The notes under the pieces were generated by a model that worked only from the letters and a program-made list of their open reading frames with translations, did not search any database and was not told where the DNA came from. DNA of 12,500 nt, from positions 1 to 12,500 of the forward strand of contig JAHBMJ010005792.1 of assembly GCA_018398765.1 (NCBI GenBank), read 5' to 3'. The translations under genes and the position numbers were made by a program. Positions 1 through 8,934 of this stretch are shown here, piece by piece. Each line of letters opens with the position of its first letter. Position 1 is the first letter of the stretch. This DNA comes from Chromera velia (taxonomy: Eukaryota; Sar; Chromeraceae).

Positions 1-93
1 GGGAAGAAGAGGGAAGAAGAGGGAAGAAGAGGGAAGAAGAGGGAAGAAGAGGGAAGAAGAAGGGAAAAGGAAAAAAAGAAAAGAAAGAAAGAA
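1..93. repeat. Homopurine minisatellite tract
   Basis: Six perfect tandem copies of the 10-mer GGGAAGAAGA fill positions 1-60. They continue into irregular A/G sequence so that no pyrimidine occurs on the plus strand until 94. The array is cut by the window edge, so its true length is unknown. Mirror-like purine tracts of this kind can form triplex DNA; that is general knowledge and not shown here. Confidence 0.95.
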
Positions 94-1349
94 CGTGTCA
101 CATGAGTTGCAATCCGTTTGTAGATGTCTTGTTTTCATTGCTTAGCAAATTTTTGTTGCTGCTGTGGTTTGTTTTGCTTGCAGTGTTTGTCCAAATCATC
201 CAGTCGGCTCAGAGGGGAGGTGCCTTCTAGCGAGCTGGAATGAAGGGACTGGCTGCATGGAAGGAATCTGAGTCTGAATCTGGATTCAAATTTGCGTCGC
301 CGTCTTCCTTTCCTGGTACCATGTGGAGGGCTCTGAGGGGAGGAGGGATTGATGCGCATGAATGATTGAGAGGGGCGATCCGCACCCCCTGAATTCCATG
401 CACCTGCCTGCCAATGGGTGGGACCGTATTTATCGCTAGTTGACCCAATCACTTCTTTTCGTTTCCTAATCGAGTGGATGAATGCATGATCGTTCGTTCC
501 ATCCACTGACCTTGGGGGGAAGAGGAAGGGGAGGTGAGACTTTGTTGCTGCGTCAATTTTCTGGCCATGATTGCGCATGCGTGCACGAGTGCCCACCCGA
601 CCACCACCCACGAGGTCCTTTGAAAGAAGGGGAAGGGAGAGAAGGGAGGAACATCGAGAGGTCGTGACGGGACACAAGGGTACGTCTATTTTTGTGCGCA
701 CTAAAGTTTTTTTTATAATATAGTTTGCCTGAAAAACTTTAAACTTTAACTTTCAAACCTAGTTTAAAACTTTAAAAGTATAAACATGTAACTAGACACT
801 GGCATGTAAAAGTTAATCTTTGTATCCTAAAAATTCAAACACTGATCTAGAAGACGTCATAGTTGCTAGAGAATTTGATTTCATTTATTTTGTTGCGGAC
901 AAAGTCCCGCTCTCATCTTCCCCTAGATCTTTCCTAGGATCTTCCCTTTGCCCTGCTTCTGACTCTAACCAACTTGTATCTTTAAATAATCTTTTCCGCT
1001 AATTTAATTTTTTGTCGCTGATGTTAGCCTGATGATTATTTCCGATCTGAACATGAATTTAAACCTGAATGGACTGAGCTCTACCGTGCAAGTTTGAGTA
1101 ATTTACATGATTAATTTGAATTTTAAAGTAATTTAGCTTAGTAATTTGAAGTAATATAAATTAATTTGGAGTAATTTAAAGTAAGTCAGATATTGCTACC
1201 TGGAGCTGCGTTAATGCCTTAGTGATTAGTGATTTGTGATTAGTGGTGCGCTAGAGCACTGTCGCCGTTTTGTCTTATAGAGGTCGCCCCCGCAAACGGT
1301 AGGGGGGTGTACCTCATCCCTGAGGCTCAGACCACACCCCGTGGCCCGC
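94..1349. other. Intergenic region, no supportable gene
   Basis: No known protein family or RNA gene is recognisable here. A 188-codon minus-strand frame (135-701) has a low-complexity composition and matches no family I know. From about 700 to 1190 the DNA is AT-rich, with degenerate repeats built on ACTTTAAA (705-780) and on GTAATTTGAA-like words (1095-1185). Short direct repeats of GTGATTAGT occur near 1220-1245. A short plus-strand frame at about 1028-1114 reads like protein (PDDYFRSEHEF...) but is flanked by stops and cannot be assigned. Confidence 0.5.
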
Positions 1350-2259
1350 CTAGTTTCCCAGGCCGCTAACAAACAACAATCTGTCTGCGCTTTGTATGCT
1401 TTGGTCTATGGGTTGCTCAGAAGGGACTACTCTAAAAATCGATCCAATGACACAGGACGAAAGGACACTTTGGCTTTGTGCACGCCTTCTCTCCATTCTT
1501 CTCTCAGCAATTTCTCCTTCTCCCTCCCTTAGCTGTCTTCCTGCTTCCATTGCTTCTAGGATGGTCTTGTATTCTTCTTTTCTTCTTTCTGTTCCTCCCT
1601 GTCTTTTTGTGATCACTCCGTGTCTCTGTCCTAGTACTGTTTCATCTAACGAGCTTCCAGGTGCGTACCTTCCTGGGCTTTCCTTGAATACTCTTCTTCT
1701 GAACGCCGCCCTCCCCAGAAACTCATCCACCGCACTATACCCTTCGTCCATCAAGAATTTGAACAGAGCCTCAGTGTGCAGTCTTCCTCTTTGTCCTTCT
1801 CTTTTCTTTCTGCAAACTTCTCTTGCTCTCTTTTCTCTTCCCTCGTTCCAGTCTGCTCATAATGTTTTCTACATATCTGCTCTTTCTCTATCATAAATCG
1901 GACACTCAGTAAGTCTCAGTCAGTATATGGATCTCGTCCTCCAACACCTCTGTTTCCATCCATCCTTTGCAAAAAGGGCAGATTTTCTCCTCCAACAGCA
2001 CTCTCTGCCCTCCTCTTTCTGGCACTTTTCCCTTTGTTCCCGCTAACGTCCTGTCTCCTACTTTGCAGGCTGCTTTCCTTCTGTGTTCTCCTCTTGGTGC
2101 TACCCTTCCATAATAAAAGGGCACCCGTCCCAGTTTTTCTTTCTCTATTTTTATTCCCTCTCTTAGTCTTTCTTCTGACGCTAAAGCCACAAAAAGACCA
2201 CGTATCCGATAAAAGCGCCTATCGAATGAACCTATAAAAGGTTTGGGGCTTTCTTGCAA
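1350..2259 (-). pseudogene. Decayed LINE-type reverse transcriptase C-terminus
   Basis: Two minus-strand frames together give the zinc-binding tail typical of non-LTR reverse transcriptases. The upstream frame (2259-1906) has CPFC (cysteines at 1980-1978 and 1971-1969), then EDEIHILTE with the histidine at 1929-1927, and stops at 1908. In the next frame the text resumes with CPIYDRERADM, which is the expected final Cys-Pro-x-Tyr of the C-x2-C...H...C motif. The break is a 10-bp near-duplication on the plus strand (1905-1914 and 1915-1924). Further down, after a TAG and a TGA in that frame, come FKFLMDEG and a helix ending AFRRR, as in LINE ORF2 ends. No reverse transcriptase core or endonuclease is present, so this is a truncated relic. 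The family fit comes from motif recognition only; the exact clade is unknown. Confidence 0.6.
1905..1924. repeat. 10-bp tandem duplication breaking the LINE zinc motif
   Basis: CTCAGTAAGT is followed directly by CTCAGTCAGT (9 of 10 identical). Removing one copy from consideration puts EDEIHILTE and CPIYDRER in one frame, so the duplication is the frameshifting lesion. Confidence 0.7.
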
Positions 2260-2919
2260 CTTTTTGCTCTCTGGTATGGTTAACAGTTATCAACCACTAA
2301 TATTTGTAGATATTTGTCTATGTTTTGGGAGCCCTGGCCCCTGTTTCCCGACAACGATTGGCCAGTATTGGCCAAAAAAAAATGTAGGACAACGCGGCAT
2401 CTCTTTTTGATATGATAAGCTTTGCTACTACGTTTTTTTTTTCTTTGAAGACTTCAAGGTAACGATGACAAGGTTGCCTTGTTGCCCTCCCCACATCCAA
2501 TAAGGGGTAGCGCAGCCTGCGCAGGAATTCTGGGCTTCCATCGCCTTCCATGCATGTGACGAAGCATTAACGGTTAAACCATCTTTTCTATAGTAAAGTT
2601 TAGTATTATGTTATATTATACCTTATTATTGATTGAGAGCTACAGCTTTGCCTTGCAAGCCGGCCGGCTTACTAGCTGGCAGCGGCCTAGTCAGCGGCCC
2701 GGACTCACATTATTCAAAACTAACTACAAAACAAATTAATTTCAAGTTTATTCAAATTCTTCAACATTCTTCAAATAATGTTTATCAAAAAATAAATACC
2801 ACTAAAACAGCGTTAATTTGGGTTGGCATGATTATATGCAAAGATTCACTACAATTGTTTATTTTTAACGTTTTTGCAACAACAGTTCATGTTCAAAAAA
2901 TTAATAGTAAAAAAGTTCG
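2260..2919. other. AT-rich intergenic region with receptor 3' UTR
   Basis: No gene is supportable here. 2560-2640 and 2700-2919 are AT-rich. A GC-rich island around 2655-2705 holds GCCGGCCGGC and related words. The part next to 2920 lies downstream of the minus-strand receptor stop codon and is the likely 3' untranslated region. Short direct repeats of TATTGGCC occur near 2360-2375. Confidence 0.5.
2858..2863 (-). promoter_or_regulatory. Candidate polyadenylation signal for the receptor gene
   Basis: The minus strand reads AATAAA here, about 57 bases past the TGA stop. A second AATAAA lies at 2752-2747. Whether this organism uses AATAAA is not known from the window. Confidence 0.35.
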
Positions 2920-5159
2920 TCATCTAAAAAGATTATCCATTTCCTCCCACAACTGATCGCCCTCCGAAGGAGTGTATTCTTTTTTTGGAGAAGCAGCGCT
3001 AGCTCTGACTCTTTCTTTGCTTCGATCCTCGTTGGCTTCTTTCTCATCCCTCTTCTCTTTGCTCTGCGATTCCTTCACTCGAACGCTTCTCTCCTTCCCG
3101 CCTCCCTCCTTCTCCTCATTGACAACGGGACCTTTTTCCAATCCTGCTGGAGCTGCTGGCGGAATGGGGGGGGGCTTTACATCTGCGGCTGTTGGGGTGT
3201 GACTCTGGGCGCTTTGTTGTCGGAGCTTTTCCACTTCTCTCTGTACACTCTCCACAGAACTCTGCAGGCTCGCCAGCACACTGAGGATGCGGTCCTCTGC
3301 AACCAAAGGAGACATTGCAGCCGTACTTTGATTCGCCCCCCCCCTTCCCCGCACATCTGCAACAGCAGGCACCCTGCCTGTCTCCTGCTCCTCTTCCTTC
3401 TCTTTCTCTTTCTCTCCCTTCATAATCTTCAGAAACTCCGCCGAGGAGTTCAGGTTGTTGTGCCTCTCTCGAACAGCATTCGAGGGGGAACTTTTTTTGC
3501 CCTCTTCCAAATCTCCTTCCCCTTCCCCCTCTTTCCGAAATGCCCCTGAGGCCCCCACTTCGCTTTCTGATGGCAAATCTCCTCCGTCCCCCTCCCTCAT
3601 TCTTTTCTTTTCCCCCCGCTTCCTCCCACGACAGCTACAGCATACGTACCGTTTGACGAAAGTGTCAGACATTCGGGAAAGAGCCTCTCCCTGCTCCGTG
3701 CGAGCGCTGGTCCTCACCAGCCAGAGAAGGAGAGCAATCACCAAAAGGAAAACGGAAATAAAGAAAGTGCCCGCCATGTCAATCACGGTCAACTGGAGGG
3801 AGTCCTCCTCCTCCACATACAGGTCACTTTCACAGATTGATGGGGGGATGTACCGCTCTTTGAATTCCTGTATGCGGCCTGAGACGAGGAGGTCCACTAT
3901 GTGACAGGAGATCGCTTCATCTAGGCCTGAAATTGATGTGCTCACAGGCTGGGTGATGGAAAAGGAGAGCACAATGTCTCCGTACTTGCGTATATCGCAC
4001 ACGTTGCCTACAGACTCTGTGCCCCCGTGGTACAAATCCATCTCACGCTCTCCCACTAACCACCCCCCGCAATACCCGTTCCTCAGCCTTTCAATGTTCT
4101 CTTCTGCACCCCCGTCTGTACGTACCTTCACCCCCGGGTGCAACGCGTGAAGAGGGTCTTTGACGGACGGCGGCAGGCACAGATACCTGCCCTTTTCTCG
4201 CAGCTGGTCTACGGATTCTACTGTTCCTGAGAAGCTTCGAACGGTCAGAATGCTGGCAAGGTTGGCTGTGTAGGAAGTGATCAACACCAAAACTGCGAAA
4301 GCAAGGGAGAGCACAACAACTCGCCCCGCAGCTGTGACTGGCCACTGCTCAACGTACGCGCCTAGGAAAGTTCGGAAGGCAAGGTAAAGAGAGTAGGTAA
4401 TCTGTCTGACGTACCATCTCGCTGTTTTGGGTCCCCTTTCAAACTCCTCTTCATTTCCCTCGGCCTTGTCTGTCTCGACCAGCCAGTACACCACACCAAC
4501 CGCAAAAAAAAATCCACAGATGCACACCCACACGAGAGGGGTGAAAGGCGCAAAGGGGGCAAAGATGCTCTCCCAGGTAAATTTCGATGTGACTGAGAGG
4601 GCGTACAGATACCTGTTGTCCTCCCCCACAGGTGTGACAAAGTCGGAAATCTCCCTCCTCTCTGCTGTCTCCAAGAAACCCGATACCCCCAGGTCCGCAT
4701 TCCCCAACACCCCGACATCATACACAGCCGCAGTGAATTGGGACGGCCCCTTCGCTTCAAGGGCTTCGGCGCTTGGCGCGTGGATGGGATCGATGGAGTA
4801 CCTGCATGCTTGCATCCATGCATGCATGCGCTGATATATATACATATCCATCGACATAGAGATACAGAAATGTGCATCAAGCAGGTTTCTGTGTATGTTC
4901 ATGCTGCTGGCGGCCTACAGGCAGCTCACCCGAGTTGATCCTGAACGTAATCAAACACGTCCGCAATCCAGCCGATGGGACTTCCAGGATAGGCGGCTTT
5001 CAGTTCAGGAGTCTCCCAGTAGACCTCGGGTTTATTCTCTAAATAGATCACTTTCAAAGTGTAATTGGAAAAGGTCTGAACTGGACATCCTGCAGCCACT
5101 GGAGAGATAAAAATAGAACAGATAGAAAGAATTGCAGAGAAAATATACTGCTGCAGCAT
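2920..5159 (-). CDS. Ionotropic glutamate receptor-like ligand-gated channel, two exons
   Basis: Exons are 5159-4930 and 4801-2920, giving 703 residues and a TGA stop. Residues 1-23 form a signal peptide (MLQQ, hydrophobic core, VAAG), which is why I start here rather than at the in-frame ATG at 5291. The S1 lobe follows to about 155. In the stretch ETAERREISDFVTP, Arg125 aligns with the ligand-carboxylate Arg of animal receptors. M1 is about 165-185, the pore loop 210-231, and M3 237-262 with SYTANLAS. S2 runs about 265-415, with Glu328 as a candidate amino-group contact and Cys345/Cys400 at the conserved disulfide positions. M4 is about 418-440. The pore loop has no TVGYG, so it is unlike potassium-selective GluR0, and Gly224 falls at the Q/R/N site. 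There is no amino-terminal domain. The tail (441-703) has a YVCCSC cluster, highly charged runs and a coiled coil near 580-606. The role is probably a plasma-membrane cation channel; the ligand is unknown. Confidence 0.9.
4802..4929 (-). other. Intron of the receptor gene (128 bp)
   Basis: The donor reads CTCGG|GTGAGC and the acceptor GCATGCAG|GTAC on the minus strand. Exon 1 ends in phase 2 (GG) and exon 2 supplies the final G, giving ...VQDQLG then YSIDP..., which continues the S1 lobe in frame. The other nearby AG, after ATATATATC, would put exon 2 out of frame. The intron happens to be open in the exon 2 frame, so a simple ORF call would wrongly extend the exon to 4902. It contains TGCATGCA at 4819-4826. 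Confidence 0.85.
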
Positions 5160-5551
5160 GATGGCGGGACTTCTGTACGATTCCTGTCGAGGAAAGGAAA
5201 TGAACTCTTTCACTGATTCGTGTTCAGTCGAATCACAGACGAGTGTGCACTGGGCATTTGGAAGGGCGGAAAAGAGTGACTTGCTGTCCACTAGTCAGAC
5301 CAGGCAGGTTTGATGTATTTGTACGTCGGACCTTTATCCTTTATGTCGATCCCTGTCTGTACATGAGACTTCATTGCAATCATCATGCAATTAAGTTCGA
5401 TCAATGACAGTCAGATCTATATATGTACGTGCGTGTACAAGCCACGTATATATATACTTGTATATATATATATATAAACACTTTAAAGCATATATATATG
5501 CATGCAATTATAAGGTTTACGCATTGCATGCAAAAAAAAAATTATATACAC
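5160..5551 (-). promoter_or_regulatory. Upstream region of the receptor gene
   Basis: This AT-rich stretch lies 5' of the receptor start and holds its 5' UTR and probably its promoter. It contains a TA-rich run (about 5445-5500) and two perfect TGCATGCA octamers (5499-5506 and 5525-5532). A further frame upstream of the ATG (5160-5291) is open but would bury the signal peptide, so I treat it as leader. No transcription start can be fixed from sequence alone. Confidence 0.4.
5445..5500. repeat. TA-rich microsatellite
   Basis: Imperfect (TA)n runs occupy 5446-5456, 5460-5476 and 5490-5499. They lie just outside the left inverted repeat of the candidate element. Confidence 0.85.
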
Positions 5552-5600
5552 GAGATACACCCAACCAGTTGGGTGAGTGCCTCGGGGGGCCCTTTAGGGG
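5552..5600 (+). repeat. Left terminal inverted repeat of candidate element
   Basis: It begins GAGATACACCC and contains the internal palindrome CACCCAAC-CA-GTTGGGTG, followed by AGTGCCT and TTTAGGGG. Its inverted partner is 12161-12205. Confidence 0.6.
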
Positions 5601-6135
5601 GGTCCGCTTGATGCACACCATCGGGGGCTTGGGCATTAGGTATTAGGTATTGGGTATTAAAAGGGGGTATCGGAGCATCCGCCCATCCGGGTAGTACCTC
5701 CACTCCATATGCATGCATCACGCAATCGCTCGGCATTACCCGCCATGTATCACGTGTCTGGTTATTCATACGGTCTGTTGGCCTGCACCCTAGAGTGGTC
5801 CTGAACAAAAAAACCTCTGGCATGCAGTACTGGTTAATGAGGAAAAAACAAGCCAACGTGGGAAAACCGACTTATGTCAGGAAGAGAGAACTCCTACCAA
5901 GCACGCTGCATCTCGACCGAAGGGAAAAAATGAATCTACCTAGCTTGCAGTGCCTTACACTAACCCCCTCTAGCTGTAAGAGACCCTGAGGAAATGCAAC
6001 ACCAGACAGTTATTCGAGACTCTCTCTCCGCCGTTGGATGTCACACTCAGAACTCCATCTCCACCACTAAGTTACACTTCGACCCCTCTCAGTAGTATAG
6101 GTCAATCGAGGCCAATGCATTGGACCTCCTAGCCC
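5601..6135. other. Non-coding stretch between left end and peptidase gene
   Basis: No gene is recognised. A short heptamer array (ATTAGGT-like, about 5634-5660) and one TGCATGCA (5710-5717) are present. The rest lies downstream of the minus-strand C48 gene and is likely its 3' flank. Confidence 0.5.
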
Positions 6136-7245
6136 TCAAGGCGGCGCGGGTCCAGAGCCTCCAGATCCTAAAGTCCCCTTCAACACCCCCCACACTCTCG
6201 ACCTCCCTCTCTTCTCTGCCCACCATCGTAGTTCTTCAGACACATATATTACAACATCCTGGAGAGCAACCCATACATGCGCTGCCACAGCATGGTCGAC
6301 TTCCTGAAAGTCCATCCGTGTGATCATCGCAATCAGCCACCCCAAGACATGAAGGCCACAATCGTAGCCGTTTCGCTAACACGGTACGGTCAATGCATAC
6401 GCCTGCATGGGTATGTCATCATCCCCTCCTATTAGATCGTCGCCGTACGCTGTTGCTTTGAAAAAAGGGTGCAAGAGCCCTGGCAGCCTCAGTGGGAGGG
6501 AGATTTGGATCGGTGGGAGGGAGTCTAATGTGTAGACAATAAGCATCGGTAAAGTCTCATTCTCCCTCACAGTTCCCTTCTCGCCCCTTTTAACGTATCC
6601 AGCCAACCAATGCGTGTCCGAATAGTTAAAGACACAAAAAAGATCCTTCTCTCTATATGGCTTGAACCGCTTTTCTATCCTCCGCAGTCTGTGAACCCAC
6701 CACGACTGTAAATCCGCCTCTCTTTCTTTCCACTTAGTATCTACATTCCCACTCCCCGTGCTGCCCCCAGTCGCCTTTCCTCTCTCTCTCACCACCTGCC
6801 AGTCCGCTGCCTTCCTCATCCTTTATATTGCTTCTATATCAATGAGCTTCATCATTTCTATTGCAACAGAATTGACGAATGTAAAGGGTGGGGAGCTTTC
6901 AAACTCAGCCCCCAGGAAGGCAATCACTCTCCCAAAAAAGTTTATGGCGCTGTTATTCAACCATTTCCCAGGGGCGAGGCGGGCTAACCCATTGGAATCA
7001 ATACTATGGCCCGATTAATATGATCTGAGTCATCCCATCAACCCCTCTTCTTGTTCGTTCTCAATCATTTCCTCCTCAATGGCCATCCTAATAGCCGATT
7101 CAGCTAACAACTCCCCCTGCACCACTATCTCGGTCGTACATCCTGCTGAACGGGGGTATAAGAGAGAGCTTCTTGCACCAACCATCACGCCAAAAGTGGC
7201 GAAGCTAGGGGAGGGGTCAGGAACAGACGGGGAGCTTCCCCGCAA
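6136..7245 (-). pseudogene. C48 (Ulp1-like) cysteine peptidase domain, interrupted by stops
   Basis: One continuous minus-strand frame from 7245 to the TGA at 6138-6136 carries the Ulp1/SENP signature in order. It has WLNNSAIN (Trp at 6963-6961, the usual WLND..IN motif), NYSDTHW with the catalytic His at 6612-6610, YTLDSL with the catalytic Asp at 6525-6523, and RNGYDCGLH with the nucleophile Cys at 6360-6358. The oxyanion-hole Gln should be six residues before the Cys; that codon is TAG (6378-6376). Other in-frame stops are TGA (7032-7030), TAA (7017-7015) and TAA (6825-6823). The N-terminal part has an acidic, helix-like IEEEMIENEQEE stretch. C48 peptidases process SUMO/ubiquitin-like proteins, and transposon-borne copies have unknown targets. 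By standard code this gene cannot make the full domain. Confidence 0.8.
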
Positions 7246-8251
7246 TGGCTATGGCAGACTCCTTTGCTTCAGCTATTCTCAAAGCTGACAGTACCAGATG
7301 CTCCGCTCGGGTTATGGCAGCGTCGCCATCTGTCAAGACAGGTACCTCTACACTATTTGCGTATCCAGAGGAGACAGTGGGAGGATCACAGACCAGAGCC
7401 TGAATATGTTCGGTTGCGGCTGCAACGGCAGACACTGCACGTTTTTTTGATGGTCCCGCAGTCGCCTCCTGTCTAGGAGGGGGGAGTTTTTCACTAGGGA
7501 CAGCTGCAGACTGGGACCTACCATGAAGATGCTTCTGAATCACTGAGAAGGCAGCGTCTGCTTTGGCTTTCGCCCTGCTTCTGGGTGTGCAGCTCCAAGT
7601 GGGAGGGGGCGGACAGCTCGAGGGGCCACAAGTACAGGAATCTGTTTCAGAGGAAAGCTGATCGAAGATTAAGGGTAGACCTACTGGGGGGTCATGGGCA
7701 GGAGCTCTAGTAGCCTTTGATTTATTCTCATGAATGGAGCACATGCAGGACTCACTAACAGTGGGTCTGGGAATGAGTTGGAAGCTTTTATTAAACTATG
7801 GACCAGAATCTAAAGTTTAACGCATCTATGGGCCTGGCAGATCAGAGGGGGCTATACAACCATCCTTATGACAGAGTGGGTGTACCTTGATCGTAGGGGG
7901 GTTTAAGTGACTGGGGATTGGGGCGGGTACAGCGATACCTGCCATTTAGAGAGACTGGGGCCTTTTTTTCCCCAGGATAGACAGGCTAGTAGACAAGTCC
8001 CTCGCACACTCCCTAAGCATCCAATCGACCTCTTCTCTTTTATGTAGAGCCGTCAGAAACCTCTCCTTAACGGTATCTAACTCCCGACCCAGCACCCCCC
8101 CCATCCTCCCCAATATCACAATTTGAGCCGTCCTACCAGATTGAATTTCACCTCTAAACCCCTTAGTCTCTATAGATCCTCTGCCAGGTCTCCGGTACCT
8201 CCCACTCTGAGGGGCCTGTAGTGTGGGAAAGGGGGGCAAGTTATACATCAT
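7217..8251 (-). pseudogene. Middle part of the element gene, Ala/Pro-rich, interrupted
   Basis: A single minus-strand frame from 8251 to a TGA at 7219-7217 reads like protein throughout but is cut by TAA (7948-7946), TAG (7828-7826), TAA (7819-7817) and TAG (7798-7796). Between and after the stops the text stays protein-like, for instance MAGIAVPAPIPSHLNPP and FNKSFQLIPRPTVSES. The second half is rich in Ala, Pro, Ser and Lys, with a Cys-rich patch (TCGPSSCPPPP) and helical Ala-rich segments. Near 7245-7219 the reading passes by a frameshift into the frame of the C48 domain. I recognise no domain. It is probably a linker region of one long gene whose C-terminus is the C48 peptidase; that link is inferred from order, strand and matching decay. 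Confidence 0.5.
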
Positions 8252-8294
8252 GTCAGTCTTGGTAGGTCTGAGGCAGAGGGGGGACTGTGGTGCC

Positions 8295-8420
8295 TCATTC
8301 GACCGGGTCTACACACAAGGGGAAGGCACAGAGGAAAGAATATCCCTTAACCCGCTCAGTTAGCAGCAACCCATAATCAGGGCTGAACCGCACACGACCG
8401 CACACATCAACACATCCATT
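8295..8420 (-). pseudogene. Short coding-like fragment next to the minisatellite
   Basis: The minus-strand frame reads CGRVRFSPDYGLLL then TERVKGYSFLCAFPLC and ends in TGA (8297-8295). It looks more like protein than its surroundings and sits between the minisatellite and the middle part of the element gene, in a different frame. A TTCAG acceptor-like site lies at its 5' side (about 8382). It may be an exon piece of the same gene. No family is recognised. Confidence 0.25.
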
Positions 8421-8926
8421 CACGCAGTCAGCAGGAGGCCCAACTCTAAGGCAATGCACATTCAAATACGCAATCAGCAGGAGGCCCAACTCCTAGGCCT
8501 AACTCTAGAGCACCGCATATTCAAGCACGCAGTCAGCAGGAGGCCCAACTCTAGGGCACTGCACATTCAAACACGCAGTCAGCAGGAGGCTCAACTCTAG
8601 GGCACTGCATATTCAAGCACGCAGTCAGTAAGAGGCCTAACTCTAGGGCACTGCACATTCAAACACGCAGTCAGCAGGAGGCCCAACTCTAGGGCAATGC
8701 ACATTCAGACACATAGTCAGCAGGAGGCCCAACTCTAGGGCACTGCACATTCAAACATGCAGTCAGCAGGAGGCCCAACTCTAGGGCAATGCACATTCAA
8801 ACACGCAGTCAGCAGGAGGCCCAACTCTAGGGCACTGCACATTCAGACACGCAGTCAGCAGGAGGCCTAACTCTAGGGTACTGCACATTCAAACATGCAG
8901 TCAGCAGGAGGCCTAACTCTAGGGCA
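8421..8926. repeat. 46-bp minisatellite, about 11 copies
   Basis: Units begin CACGCAGTCAGCAGGAGGCC. Unit boundaries fall at 8421, 8467, 8526, 8572, 8618, 8664, 8710, 8756, 8802, 8848 and 8894, each 46 bp except the second, which is 59 bp because of an internal 13-bp gain. The last copy stops at 8926. Units differ by a few substitutions, such as GCACTGCAC versus GCAATGCAC. The period is not a multiple of three and the array is not coding. Confidence 0.97.
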
Positions 8927-8934
8927 TTCCTCCC

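Noticed and set aside
135-701. 188-codon open frame on the minus strand
   Set aside because: Composition is low-complexity and basic/Ser/Pro-rich, with no recognisable motif, and other frames over the same DNA are also open. Not enough to call a gene.
1265-1340. GC-rich stretch checked as a possible tRNA or 5S gene
   Set aside because: No cloverleaf, no A/B box pattern and no 5S-like core could be seen.
1396-1896. 166-codon plus-strand frame
   Set aside because: It is the antisense of the LINE relic, and its Leu/Ser/Pro-rich text comes from purine-rich coding sequence on the other strand.
2972-4834. Several open frames antisense to, or out of frame with, the receptor exon
   Set aside because: They are shadows of the receptor coding sequence, which has clear family motifs.
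4802-4902. Receptor start at the ATG near 4902
   Set aside because: It would remove the signal peptide and the first half of S1, and the DNA there is a phase-consistent intron with good donor and acceptor.
8421-8926. CRISPR array
   Set aside because: The units are contiguous 46-bp tandem repeats without unique spacers, in a eukaryotic setting. It is a minisatellite.
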